From the NCBI GenBank assembly GCA_947365965.1, contig CANAZG010000001.1, forward strand, positions 101,689 to 165,688: 64,000 bases of DNA, written 5' to 3'. The stretch's first letter is position 1, and every line of letters starts with the position of its first letter. The position numbers were made by a program, and so were the translations under genes. Below are positions 1 through 8,409 of the stretch, piece after piece. The notes under the pieces were generated by a model. It searched no databases and was not told where the DNA came from. It was given only the letters and a program-made list of their open reading frames with translations. Source of the DNA: an uncultured Clostridia bacterium (GTDB taxonomy: Bacteria; Bacillota; Clostridia; Oscillospirales; Oscillospiraceae).

Positions 1-155
1 TGGAGAGCCGCCCCATCCCGGGCAAGGATTTCGAGTTCCGCTTCTACTTTGACGTGGACGCCTCCGTGGCCAGCCACGACGTACAGACCGTCCTCAGCCA
101 GCTGGAGAAGGAGGGCTTCTTCACCTTCCTGGGGGCTTACAGCGAGGTGTTTTAG
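1..155 (+). CDS. pheA: Prephenate dehydratase, C-terminal ACT-domain end (partial)
   Basis: The reading frame open from base 3 to the TAG at 153-155 encodes 50 residues that begin with ESRPIPGKDFEFRFYFD. This is the phenylalanine-binding ACT-domain signature found at the end of prephenate dehydratases (prephenate to phenylpyruvate, the committed phenylalanine step). The gene begins outside the window, so I cannot tell whether it is a chorismate mutase fusion. Its stop codon directly abuts the ATG of the next shikimate-pathway gene, which indicates one operon. The family assignment rests on the motif and the neighbours. Confidence 0.85.
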   Translation, partial: ESRPIPGKDFEFRFYFDVDASVASHDVQTVLSQLEKEGFFTFLGAYSEVF

Positions 156-1379
156 ATGGAGTTCGGACTGCTGGGGGAAAAGCTGGGCCACAGTTTCTCC
201 CCCCAGATTCACAGGGCCCTGGCGGGCTACGACTACCAGCTGCTGCCCACGCCGCCGGAGGCGGTGGAGGACCTCTTCCGGCGCAGGCCGTTCCGGGGTC
301 TGAACGTGACCATCCCCTACAAGCGGACGGTCATGGTCCTGTGCGACGAGGTGGACCCCCGGGCCCAGGCCATCGGCGCGGTGAACACGGTGGTGAACCA
401 GGCCGGCCGCCTCATCGGGTACAACACCGACCTGGACGGCCTCATGTATCTGGCCCGGCGGACCGGCGTGGACATGGCGGGGAAAAAGGTGGTGGTGCTG
501 GGCTCCGGCGGCACCAGCCACACCGCCTGCGCCGCCGCCCGGGAGCTGGGCGCGGCCCAGGTGGTCACCGTGTCCCGCCAGGGGGAGGACAACTACGAAA
601 ACCTCTCCCGCCACGCCGACGCCCAGGTCCTCATCAACACCACCCCTGTGGGGATGTATCCCCATAACGGTGCCTCGCCGGTGTCCCTGGATGCCCTCCC
701 CCGCCTCACCGGCGTGCTGGACGTGGTGTTCAACCCCCTGCGCACCGCCCTCATCCTGGCGGCGGAGGAGCGGGGCCTCCCCTGCTCCGGCGGGCTGGCC
801 ATGCTGGTGGCCCAGGCCCGGCGGGCCTCGGAGCTGTTCACCGGCAGCCCCATCCCCGACGGGCGCACCGAGGAGGTGCTCCGGGACCTGACGGGGCAGG
901 TGCGCAATGTGGTGCTGATCGGGATGCCCGGCTGCGGCAAGAGCGTCGTGGCCCGGGAGCTGGCCCGGCGGATGGGCAGATCCTTTACAGACCTGGACAA
1001 ATGGATCGAGGAGCAGGCGGGCAGGACCATCCCGGAGATCTTTGCCCGGGAGGGGGAGGCCGCCTTCCGCGATCTGGAGAGCCAGGCTGTCCGGGAGGCC
1101 GGGCGGGAGACGGGCCGCGTCATCAGCACCGGCGGCGGCGTGGTCACCCGGCGGGAGAACCGAGCCCCCCTGCGCCAGAACGGCGTGATCGTCCACCTGA
1201 CCCGGGATCTGTCCCTGCTGGCCAAAAAGGGCCGCCCCCTGTCCCAGGGCAGGGATCTGGGAGAGCTGTGGGCCCAGCGGGCCCCCCTGTACCGGGAATT
1301 TGCCGATATCACGGTGGAAAACAGCGGGACCATCCAGGAGACCGCCGGAAAGATAGAAAAGGAGTTGAAGGCGCTGTGA
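156..1379 (+). CDS. aroEK: Bifunctional shikimate dehydrogenase / shikimate kinase (AroE-AroK fusion)
   Basis: A 407-residue fusion of two consecutive shikimate-pathway enzymes. Residues 1 to about 245 are shikimate dehydrogenase: an N-terminal GxKLxHSxSP shikimate-binding motif, VTIPYK at 51-56 with the catalytic Lys56, an NTD motif at 90-92 and the NADP-binding loop VLGSGGTSH near 114-122. Residues from about 250 onward are shikimate kinase: Walker A GMPGCGKS at 256-263, then the LDKWIE shikimate-binding Asp region and a GGG motif. The linker is only a few residues long. The start abuts the previous stop, and the stop overlaps the GTG of aroQ by four bases. The protein would reduce 3-dehydroshikimate and then phosphorylate shikimate in the cytoplasm. 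Confidence 0.95.
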   Translation: MEFGLLGEKLGHSFSPQIHRALAGYDYQLLPTPPEAVEDLFRRRPFRGLNVTIPYKRTVMVLCDEVDPRAQAIGAVNTVVNQAGRLIGYNTDLDGLMYLARRTGVDMAGKKVVVLGSGGTSHTACAAARELGAAQVVTVSRQGEDNYENLSRHADAQVLINTTPVGMYPHNGASPVSLDALPRLTGVLDVVFNPLRTALILAAEERGLPCSGGLAMLVAQARRASELFTGSPIPDGRTEEVLRDLTGQVRNVVLIGMPGCGKSVVARELARRMGRSFTDLDKWIEEQAGRTIPEIFAREGEAAFRDLESQAVREAGRETGRVISTGGGVVTRRENRAPLRQNGVIVHLTRDLSLLAKKGRPLSQGRDLGELWAQRAPLYREFADITVENSGTIQETAGKIEKELKAL

Positions 1380-1831
1380 AGCTGCTGTTTCTCAACGGAC
1401 CCAATCTGAATATGCTGGGCATACGGGAGCCGGGCATCTACGGCCGGCAGACCTACGAGGACCTGGAGAAATATATCCGAGGCTTCTGCGATGAGCTGGG
1501 TATTGCCTGCCAGATCCTCCAGTCCAACCACGAGGGGGCCCTGGTGGACGCCATCCAGTCCGCCTACGGGCGCATGGACGGCATTGTCATCAACCCCGCC
1601 GCCTACACCCACACCAGTGTTGCCCTGCTGGATGCGCTGAAGGCGGTGAGCCTGCCGGCGGTGGAGGTCCATCTCTCCGACGTGTCCTCCCGTGAGGACT
1701 TCCGGCAGGTGTCCTACGTCCGGCTGGCCTGCTGCAAAACCATCGCCGGCCACGGCTTCCAGGGCTACCGGATGGCGGCGGAGCACCTGCTGGCGGAGAA
1801 AAATGGGGCCTCCCAGGTGGGAAAGGAATAA
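1376..1831 (+). CDS. aroQ: Type II 3-dehydroquinate dehydratase
   Basis: A 151-residue protein, the usual size for type II dehydroquinase, which converts 3-dehydroquinate to 3-dehydroshikimate just before the AroE step. Visible family motifs are LNGPNLNMLGxREPxIYG at the N terminus (with the catalytic Tyr), QSNHEG, INPAAYTHTS and EVHLSDVSSRE, followed by a histidine in the GHGFQGY segment. I chose the GTG start at 1376, which overlaps the upstream TGA as GTGA, because it places the conserved KLLFLNGPN at the N terminus; translational coupling to aroEK is likely. Confidence 0.95.
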   Translation: MKLLFLNGPNLNMLGIREPGIYGRQTYEDLEKYIRGFCDELGIACQILQSNHEGALVDAIQSAYGRMDGIVINPAAYTHTSVALLDALKAVSLPAVEVHLSDVSSREDFRQVSYVRLACCKTIAGHGFQGYRMAAEHLLAEKNGASQVGKE

Positions 1832-1881
1832 CATTTTCCGGATTCTCCACATACAATAGCCTTGTAAAGGAGGCTGTTGCC

Positions 1882-2544
1882 ATGGAGAACACCATCTTTA
1901 ACGGCGGGCAGGAGATGTCCGCCGCCTACGACTACCGCGTATATGACCGGGTCTGGCAGCGGGTGTCCCCGGGCGTGGACCCCTATGCCGAACAACCCTC
2001 CGGGGTGGAGAGCGCCGCCCCCAGCGTACCGCCCTCCGCCCCATCCCAGCCAGTTCCCCTCCCTATTCAGCCTGTTCAGAGGGACGAGGCTCTGCTGCCC
2101 GGTGCGGAGAAAAACCCCTGCTGCATGGGCTCTGAGGCCCAGGACTCCCTGACGGTTCTCACGGGCTTTCTGGAGGAGGAGCTGGCCGGATGCCGGCACT
2201 GCATGGCCCTGGCCCGCTGTGTGCGCAATCCCAGCACGGCCCGCCTGCTGCGCCGGGCCGCATCGGAGAAGCAGGCGGCGGCCCGGGATCTGTGCGGGGC
2301 CTACTATCTGGTCACAGGCAGCCGGTACGCCTCTGCCGTGGCCTCGGAGCACTTAGAGCTGGCCGGCCTGCCCGAGTCCCTGCGGGCCTGCTACCACCAG
2401 GAGGCCTGCAACGGGTTCAACTACCGCCGCGCCGCCGACGAAACCATGGACCTGTGTCTGCGGAAGCTGTTCACCCGGCTGGGGGAACAGTCCTACCGCC
2501 GCTCGGAGGAGATCATGGCCCTGCTGGGCAGACTCCTGTGCTGA
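1882..2544 (+). CDS. Hypothetical protein, possible ferritin-like helical bundle
   Basis: A 220-residue protein I do not recognise with certainty. The first 85 or so residues are Pro/Ser-rich and probably disordered. The C-terminal 130 residues are predicted to be helical, with repeated Glu/His/Cys-containing helices (LEEELAGCRHCMALARC; SEHLELA; CYHQEACNGFNYRRA) that resemble the ferritin-like or spore-coat CotF-like four-helix bundles common in Clostridia. Metal ligation is not proven. The start is the ATG at 1882 with an AAAGGAGG ribosome binding site at 1866-1873. The gene lies 50 bp after aroQ and is followed by a strong terminator, so it is the last gene of this run. Confidence 0.6.
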   Translation: MENTIFNGGQEMSAAYDYRVYDRVWQRVSPGVDPYAEQPSGVESAAPSVPPSAPSQPVPLPIQPVQRDEALLPGAEKNPCCMGSEAQDSLTVLTGFLEEELAGCRHCMALARCVRNPSTARLLRRAASEKQAAARDLCGAYYLVTGSRYASAVASEHLELAGLPESLRACYHQEACNGFNYRRAADETMDLCLRKLFTRLGEQSYRRSEEIMALLGRLLC

Positions 2545-2609
2545 GTGGGTTACATCCCTGCCAAAGAGACCTGCCCGGCGCCGGAGAAGAGGCCGGGGCA
2601 GGCGGCGAG

Positions 2610-2652
2610 AGCGGACCTGTCGCTGTGTACAGGTCCGCTCCTTTTTATTTTT
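2610..2652 (+). terminator. Rho-independent terminator after the aro run
   Basis: An 11-bp perfect stem (AGCGGACCTGT paired with ACAGGTCCGCT, loop of 8) is followed by a T-rich tract. It separates the aromatic-biosynthesis transcript from the ior promoter. Confidence 0.85.
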
Positions 2653-2698
2653 ATCCAGCGGTATAAGCGTTGCTTATTCCTCTATTACAATGTCGAAT

Positions 2699-2727
2699 TT
2701 TACAAAAGTCCCCTGTCTCTATAAAAT
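2699..2727 (+). promoter_or_regulatory. Putative sigma-A promoter for the ior operon
   Basis: TTTACA at 2699-2704 and TAAAAT at 2722-2727 are separated by 17 bp, about 50 bp upstream of the iorA start and just after the preceding terminator. The match to consensus is moderate; position and spacing are the main support. Confidence 0.5.
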
Positions 2728-2777
2728 AGATGCTGTCAAAACCTTCGGTTCTATATCTGGTTGAAAGGTGGTATTTC

Positions 2778-4532
2778 ATGGAACGCTATTTACTGTCCGG
2801 CAACGAGGCGCTTGCCCGTGGCGCGTATGAGGCAGGGGTAAAGGTCTGCTCGGCCTACCCCGGGACCCCCAGCACGGAGATCTTCGAGAACCTGCCCCAG
2901 TACCGGGACGCTCTCTACTGCGAGTGGGCTCCCAACGAGAAGGTGGCCACAGAGGTGGCCTACGGGGCCAGCATCGCCGGGGTGCGCTCTCTCTGCGCCA
3001 TGAAGCACGTGGGCGTCAACGTGGCGGCGGACCCCATCTTCACCGCCGCCTACAACGGCGTCAGCGGCGGGTTCGTCATCATCTCCGCCGACGATCCCAG
3101 TATGCACTCCTCTCAGAACGAGCAGGACAACCGCCACTACGCCAGGGCCGCCAAGCTGCCCATGGTGGAGCCCTCCGACTCCCAGGAGTGCCTGGATTTC
3201 ATGCGGGCGGCCTATGAGATCTCCGAGCGGTTTGACCTGCCGGTGCTCCTGCGCACCACCACCCGGGTCTCCCACTCCAAGGGTCTGGTGCGCTTCGGTG
3301 AGCGGGAGGAGCGTCCGGTCCCCGCCTACGCCCGCAACACCCGCAAGTACATCTCCTCCCCCGCCAACGCCATGATGAACCACCCCAAGGTGGAGGAGGC
3401 GCTGGCGGCCCTGGAGGCGTACGGCTGCACCTCGCCGCTGAATCGGATGGAGCTGAACGGTACAAAGATCGGCGTTGTCACCGCCTCCATCGCCTACCAG
3501 TACGCCAAGGAAGCCTTCCCGGCGGACGCGTCCTTCCTCAAGCTGGGCCTCACCAATCCCCTGCCCATGAAGCTCATCCGGGAGTTTGCCGCCAAGGTGG
3601 ACAAGCTCTACGTCATCGAGGAGCTGGACGGCTTCATGGAGGAGCAGATCAAGGCCGCTGGCATCGACTGCGTGGGCAAGGACCTGACGGGCAAGATCTA
3701 CGAGCTGAATCCCCAGCTGCTCCAGGAACGCATTTTCGGCCGGAAGCCGGAGACCGTGGACGTGGGCGTGTCCGCCGTGTCCCGTCCCCCGGCCCTGTGC
3801 CCCGGCTGTCCCCACAGAGGATTTTTCTACACCATGTCCAGGCACAAGGACTTCGTCATCGCCGGGGACATCGGCTGCTACACCCTTGGCGGCTCCGCGC
3901 CCCTGAACGCTCTGGACAGCGTGGTGTGCATGGGCGGCGGCTTCACCGTGGCCATGGGCATGGCGAGGGCCTTCGAGCTGGCCGGGCAGACGGACAAGAA
4001 GGTATTCGGCGTCATGGGCGACTCCACCTTCTTCCACAGCGGCATGACCGGGGCGGCGGAGATCGTCTACAACCACGGGAATGTGATCCCGGTGGTGCTG
4101 GACAACTCCATCACCGGCATGACCGGCCACCAGGACAACCCCGGCAGCGGCCGCACCCTCCAGGGGGACATAGCGGAGACGCTGAAAATTGAGGACATCC
4201 TCGCCGCCTACGGTTACAAGAACATCCTCATCGTGGACCCCCAGGACCTGGCGGCCATGGAGAAGGCGGTCCAGGACGCGCTGGCCTCCACAGAGCCTGC
4301 GGCCATCATTGCCCGCCGGCCCTGCCTGCTCATCAAGCGCATCAAGCACGATATCGGCAAGTGCGAGGTGGACCAGGACAAGTGCATCGGGTGTAAGAAG
4401 TGCCTCAGCGTGGGCTGTCCGGCGGTCATGGTGGAGAACAAGAAGGCAAAAATTGACCCCAATCAGTGCGTGGGCTGCACGGTCTGCGCCCAGGTCTGTC
4501 CCAAGAGCGCCATTGCGAGAAAGGAGAACTGA
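2778..4532 (+). CDS. iorA: Indolepyruvate:ferredoxin oxidoreductase, alpha subunit
   Basis: A 584-residue thiamine-pyrophosphate enzyme subunit that decarboxylates 2-oxo acids, typically aryl pyruvates, to acyl-CoA with ferredoxin reduction. The N-terminal pyrimidine-binding domain opens with GNEALARGAYEAG and AYPGTPSTE. The TPP domain contains GDIGCYTLG near residue 363 and GDSTFFHSG. The C terminus has two 4Fe-4S motifs, CIGCKKCLSVGCP and CVGCTVCAQVCP, from about 535 to 570. I chose ATG 2778, preceded by AAAGGTGG, over an in-frame start 48 bp upstream because family members begin at this point. It is the first gene of a six-gene unit; iorB follows after 3 bp. Substrate range (aryl versus branched) cannot be read from sequence. 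Confidence 0.95.
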   Translation: MERYLLSGNEALARGAYEAGVKVCSAYPGTPSTEIFENLPQYRDALYCEWAPNEKVATEVAYGASIAGVRSLCAMKHVGVNVAADPIFTAAYNGVSGGFVIISADDPSMHSSQNEQDNRHYARAAKLPMVEPSDSQECLDFMRAAYEISERFDLPVLLRTTTRVSHSKGLVRFGEREERPVPAYARNTRKYISSPANAMMNHPKVEEALAALEAYGCTSPLNRMELNGTKIGVVTASIAYQYAKEAFPADASFLKLGLTNPLPMKLIREFAAKVDKLYVIEELDGFMEEQIKAAGIDCVGKDLTGKIYELNPQLLQERIFGRKPETVDVGVSAVSRPPALCPGCPHRGFFYTMSRHKDFVIAGDIGCYTLGGSAPLNALDSVVCMGGGFTVAMGMARAFELAGQTDKKVFGVMGDSTFFHSGMTGAAEIVYNHGNVIPVVLDNSITGMTGHQDNPGSGRTLQGDIAETLKIEDILAAYGYKNILIVDPQDLAAMEKAVQDALASTEPAAIIARRPCLLIKRIKHDIGKCEVDQDKCIGCKKCLSVGCPAVMVENKKAKIDPNQCVGCTVCAQVCPKSAIARKEN

Positions 4533-4535
4533 GCC

Positions 4536-5117
4536 ATGAAGACGACGAAGAGCGCGCTGCTGGTGGGTGTGGGCGGCCAGGGGGCCATTCTCACCGCCAA
4601 GGTGCTGGTCAGCGGCCTGATGAAAGCCGGGTACGACGTGAAGATGAGCGAGGTCCACGGCATGAGCCAGCGTGGCGGCAGCGTGTCCACCCAGGTCCAC
4701 TGGGGTGAGAAGGTGTACTCCCCTGTCATCGGCAAGGGCGCGGCGGATATCGTGGTGGCCTTTGAGAAGATGGAGGCAGTGCGGTACGCGGACTACCTGA
4801 AGCCGGACGGCGTGGCGGTCATCAACGACTACGAGATGGCCTCCTCCAGCATCGCCGCCGGGCTGTGCCAATATCCGGAGGGGTGCCTGGAGGCCATGGA
4901 GAATCACTTCCGCTGCCACGTGCTGAAGGCTGGGGAAATCGCCCAGGGTCTGGGCAGCGCCAAGTGCATGAATATCATCCTGTTTGGAAGCATGGTCAAG
5001 GCCCTTGGCATGGACGACATCGACTGGGAGTCGGTCATCGCGGAGACGGTGCCGGAGAAGTTCCGGGAGCTGAATCTGAGCGCCTACCGGGCCGGCCGGG
5101 ACGCGGTGAGCGCGTAG
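4536..5117 (+). CDS. iorB: Indolepyruvate:ferredoxin oxidoreductase, beta subunit
   Basis: A 193-residue gamma-domain subunit, the normal size for IorB. It starts with the conserved VGVGGQGAILTAKVL glycine-rich segment and has the SEVHGMSQRGGSVSTQV signature. It pairs with IorA to bind CoA and complete the 2-oxo-acid oxidoreductase. The ATG lies 3 bp after the iorA stop with a GAAAGGAG site inside the iorA 3' end, so the two are translationally linked in near-equal amounts. Confidence 0.95.
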   Translation: MKTTKSALLVGVGGQGAILTAKVLVSGLMKAGYDVKMSEVHGMSQRGGSVSTQVHWGEKVYSPVIGKGAADIVVAFEKMEAVRYADYLKPDGVAVINDYEMASSSIAAGLCQYPEGCLEAMENHFRCHVLKAGEIAQGLGSAKCMNIILFGSMVKALGMDDIDWESVIAETVPEKFRELNLSAYRAGRDAVSA

Positions 5118-5127
5118 GGTGGCCGGT

Positions 5128-6051
5128 ATGCTGAAAGACTTTCAGGCCCTCCGGGAGAAGGTGGGTACGGCCGCGCCCAGAACCGTGGCCGTGGCCTGCG
5201 CCCACGACAGTCACACCCTGGAGGCGGTTTTGCGGGCCGCAGAGGAGGGCATTCTGCGCTATGTCCTGGTGGGCCGCAGGGACGATATTCTGAGAATCGG
5301 CGGGGAGCTGGGCCACAGCATTTCCGATGGCGATATCATCCCCGCAGAAACCGACGAGGAGGCCGCAAAGCTGGCGGTTTCGCTGGTCCGGGAGGGCAAA
5401 GCGGACTTCCTGCAAAAGGGCCTCATGCAGACCTCTACCATCTTGAAAGCCGTAGTCAATAAAGAAACCGGCATCGGCCTGGGCCGGCCCATGTCCCACA
5501 CCGCCCTGCTGGAGATCCCCGGCTACCACAAGCTGTTGGGCGTGGCGGACGGCGGCATGATCCCCGCGCCGGACCTGGAGGCGAAAAGAGCCATTCTCCA
5601 CAACGCCGTGGAGCTGTTCCGGCGGCTGGGCTATGACCGCCCCATGGTGTCCGCCGTGTGCGCGGCGGAGACGGTGAGCCCGAAAATCATCGAGACCGTG
5701 GACGCGGCGGCCCTGAAGGAGGCGGCCCAGGCCGGGGACTTCGGCCCCTGCTATGTGGAGGGCCCCATCTCCCTGGATCTGGCCCTGGACAAATCATCCG
5801 CAGAGATCAAGGGCTACGAGAGCCCGGTGTGCGGGGAGACGGACATCCTGCTGGTCCCCACCATGGCCGCCGGGAACATGACGGTCAAGAGCCTGCTGAC
5901 CTTCGCGGGAGCGAGGATGGTGGGCGTGGTCACCGGGGCAAAGTGCCCTATCGCCCTCAACTCTCGGAGCGCCAGCTTTGAGGAGAAGTACAACTCCCTG
6001 CTGGCCTGCGCCCTGGCCGGCGGACAACAGGAGGCAAACCATGGGATTTAA
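5128..6051 (+). CDS. ptb: Phosphate butyryltransferase (phosphotransacylase)
   Basis: A 307-residue phosphate acyltransferase that exchanges CoA for phosphate on an acyl-CoA. Family features are FLQKGLMQTSTILKAV, RPMSHTALLEIPGY, a C-terminal DILLVPTMAAGNM and the long SSAEIKGYESPV segment typical of Ptb. I chose ATG 5128, with AGGGTGG five bases upstream; a GTG at 5119 is a possible alternative without a good ribosome site. It sits between iorB and buk, so the natural substrate may be the acyl-CoA made by IorAB (for example phenylacetyl-CoA or a branched acyl-CoA) rather than butyryl-CoA. Confidence 0.93.
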   Translation: MLKDFQALREKVGTAAPRTVAVACAHDSHTLEAVLRAAEEGILRYVLVGRRDDILRIGGELGHSISDGDIIPAETDEEAAKLAVSLVREGKADFLQKGLMQTSTILKAVVNKETGIGLGRPMSHTALLEIPGYHKLLGVADGGMIPAPDLEAKRAILHNAVELFRRLGYDRPMVSAVCAAETVSPKIIETVDAAALKEAAQAGDFGPCYVEGPISLDLALDKSSAEIKGYESPVCGETDILLVPTMAAGNMTVKSLLTFAGARMVGVVTGAKCPIALNSRSASFEEKYNSLLACALAGGQQEANHGI

Positions 6052-7183
6052 GCAGCTGATTATCAACCCCGGCTCCACCAGCACCAAGCTGGCCCTCTAC
6101 GAGGGAAAAGAAAAGGTTGTCCAGGAGAGCGTGGAGCACGACGCCGCCCAGATGCAGCAGTTTAGGGGCATCGCGGACCAGATCCCCTTCCGTACAGAAA
6201 TCGTCCAGGCGTTTATGGAGAAAAACCGTATCCAGGCCGGCGAGCTCTCCGCCGTTGTTGCACGCGGCGGCCTCCTGCCCGGCCTGAAGACCGGCGGATA
6301 TCTGGTCAATGACGATCTGTGCCGGGCCCTTGTGGACAATCGTTTAAGCCAGCCCCACCCCTCCAACCTTGCCGCCCTGCTGGCCAGAAACATTGCGGCC
6401 CCCCTGGGCATCCCGGCCTATATCTACGACGCGGTGACCTCCAGCGAGCTGCCCCTTGTCGCCCGCATCACCGGGACCACGGACATTCTCCGTCAAAGCT
6501 ACTGCCATGCTCTCAACAGCCGGGCCATGGCCATTCGCTACGCGGAAAGCCAAGGCGTTCCCTACGCGCAGCTGCGCCTGATCGTTGTCCATATGGGCGG
6601 AGGGATCTCCCTGAGCGCCCATATTGATGGAAAGATCGTGGACTCTATTGGGGACGACGAGGGACCCTTCTCCCCGGAGCGGGGCGGAAGCCTGCCTGCC
6701 TTCGAATTGGTCCGGATGTGCTACTCCGGCAAATATACCATGGAGGAGATGCAGAAGAAGCTCCGCGGCACCGGCGGCATGTACGCCCACCTGGGCACCA
6801 GCGACTGCCGCGTCATTGAGGAGCGGATCCAAAGTGGAGACGCCCAGACAGAGCTGATCTTCCAGGCCCAGGCGTACCAGATCGCCAAGGGCATCGGCGA
6901 GCTGTCCGCCGCACTGCGGGGCAGGTGCGACGCCGTCATCCTCACCGGCGGACTGGCCTACTCGAAGATGCTCACGGAGCTGATATGCGGATACCTTTGG
7001 TTCATTGGCCCTGTCGTGGTGCTGCCCGGCGAGAACGAGATGGAGGCCCTGGCCTACGGCGGCCTGCGCATCCTCAGCGGCGAGGAAACCGCCCAGATAT
7101 ATTCCATTCCCCAGAATGAATCTGCCTGCTCTCACGCCTCTCCGGACCCGCAGGCTCATTCAGAAAAGGACGGACTCCTATGA
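6041..7183 (+). CDS. buk: Butyrate kinase family acyl kinase
   Basis: A 380-residue ASKHA-fold kinase that transfers phosphate from an acyl phosphate to ADP. Motifs visible are IINPGSTSTKLALY (phosphate 1), VVHMGGGISLSAH (phosphate 2), SIGDDEGPFSPERGG and VILTGGLAYS (adenosine region). The ATG at 6041 lies inside the ptb 3' end (11-bp overlap) and has AGGAGG upstream. With Ptb it forms the substrate-level phosphorylation step. A C-terminal extension of about 25 residues after the last conserved motif is Ser/Pro-rich and probably unstructured. The stop overlaps the next ATG as ATGA. Confidence 0.94.
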   Translation: MGFKQLIINPGSTSTKLALYEGKEKVVQESVEHDAAQMQQFRGIADQIPFRTEIVQAFMEKNRIQAGELSAVVARGGLLPGLKTGGYLVNDDLCRALVDNRLSQPHPSNLAALLARNIAAPLGIPAYIYDAVTSSELPLVARITGTTDILRQSYCHALNSRAMAIRYAESQGVPYAQLRLIVVHMGGGISLSAHIDGKIVDSIGDDEGPFSPERGGSLPAFELVRMCYSGKYTMEEMQKKLRGTGGMYAHLGTSDCRVIEERIQSGDAQTELIFQAQAYQIAKGIGELSAALRGRCDAVILTGGLAYSKMLTELICGYLWFIGPVVVLPGENEMEALAYGGLRILSGEETAQIYSIPQNESACSHASPDPQAHSEKDGLL

Positions 7184-8382
7184 TCTCCAACGCCATGTAC
7201 TCCCTGGGGGCCAAGCGCTCCTGTATCCGGGAGCTGTTTGAGTACGGCATCCAGCAGGCAAAAATTGTTGGAAAAGAAAACGTGATGGACTTCTCCATCG
7301 GCAACCCCTCCATTCCCACGCCGGACGCGGTGACGGCGGCCTTTGACCAGCTGGTGCAGTCGGAGGACACCATCGCCGTCCACGGCTACACCCCGGCTGC
7401 CGGGGACTTTGACGCCAGGAAGGCGGTGGCGGACAACCTCACCCGCCGGGCCCATGTGGAGATCCGGCCGGACAATATCTACTTCACCTGCGGCGCGGCC
7501 CCGGCCCTTATCTCCACCGTCCGGGCCCTGGCGGTGGAGGACGCGGAGATCATGGTCATTGCCCCCTACTTCCCGGAGTACCGCCCCTTTATCGAGATGA
7601 ACGGGTGCAAATTCGTGGCCGTGCCGCCGGATACCAACGCCTTCCAGATCCGCTTCGACGAGCTGGAGAAGCGGATCACCCCCCACACCCAGGCGCTGAT
7701 TGTCAACTCCCCCAACAACCCCTCCGGCGTGGTGTATACCAGGGAGACTCTGCAAAGGCTGTCGGAGATTCTGACCAGGAAAAGCAAAGAGATCGGCCAC
7801 CCCATCTACATCATCGCCGACGAGCCCTACCGGGAGCTGGTCTATGACGGCGTGGACGTGCCCTACCTGCCCAACATCTACCCGGATACCATGATCTGCT
7901 ACTCCTACTCGAAAATTCTCTCCCTGCCCGGGGAGCGGATCGGATACGTGTGCGTGCCGGACTCGGTAACAGACAGCAAGGACCTGTTCGCCGCTATCGC
8001 CGGGGCCTCCCGGACCCTGGGCCACGTCTGCGCTCCCTCCCTCCAGCAGAAGGTGATTGCCAAGTGCGTGGATGTGCGGCCCAATCTGGCCGCCTACGAC
8101 CGCAACCGGATGGCCCTGTACAGCGCCCTCACCTCCTACGGTTATCGGTGCGTCAAGCCCAACGGGGCGTTCTACCTCTTCGTGGAGGCCCCAGGCGGCA
8201 GCGCCAAAGCTTTCTCCGACCATGCCAAGGAGCGCAATCTCCTGGTAGTGCCGGGGGACGACTTCGGCTGTCCGGCCTTCTTCCGCCTGAGCACCTGCGT
8301 CAGCAGCGAGACGGTAGACAAGAGCCTGCCGGTGTTCCGGGAGCTCATCTCAGCCGCCCAGCCCCGGAAGCGGGCCGTATGA
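7180..8382 (+). CDS. Class I/II PLP-dependent aminotransferase (copy 1)
   Basis: A 400-residue fold-type I aminotransferase. Conserved sites are NSPNNPSG for cofactor and substrate carboxylate binding, the IADEPYRELVYDG segment whose Asp pairs with the pyridine nitrogen, and SYSKILSLPGERIGY with the Schiff-base Lys245. It is coupled to buk by an ATGA overlap and probably supplies 2-oxo acids for IorAB or aminates them in the reverse direction. The specific amino acid is unknown; aromatic or branched-chain substrates fit the neighbours. A close paralogue follows 27 bp downstream. Confidence 0.9.
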   Translation: MISNAMYSLGAKRSCIRELFEYGIQQAKIVGKENVMDFSIGNPSIPTPDAVTAAFDQLVQSEDTIAVHGYTPAAGDFDARKAVADNLTRRAHVEIRPDNIYFTCGAAPALISTVRALAVEDAEIMVIAPYFPEYRPFIEMNGCKFVAVPPDTNAFQIRFDELEKRITPHTQALIVNSPNNPSGVVYTRETLQRLSEILTRKSKEIGHPIYIIADEPYRELVYDGVDVPYLPNIYPDTMICYSYSKILSLPGERIGYVCVPDSVTDSKDLFAAIAGASRTLGHVCAPSLQQKVIAKCVDVRPNLAAYDRNRMALYSALTSYGYRCVKPNGAFYLFVEAPGGSAKAFSDHAKERNLLVVPGDDFGCPAFFRLSTCVSSETVDKSLPVFRELISAAQPRKRAV

Positions 8383-8409
8383 TACATAATTAATAAGGAG
8401 AGGACGACC

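Noticed and set aside
593..1852. 419-codon minus-strand frame opposite aroEK/aroQ
   Set aside because: No motif, and the plus-strand enzymes have full catalytic signatures.
2790..4919. Long minus-strand open frame (709 codons) opposite iorA/iorB
   Set aside because: High GC and third-position bias open the antisense frame; the translation is His/Gly/Leu-rich without any family motif and the plus strand is clearly iorA-iorB.
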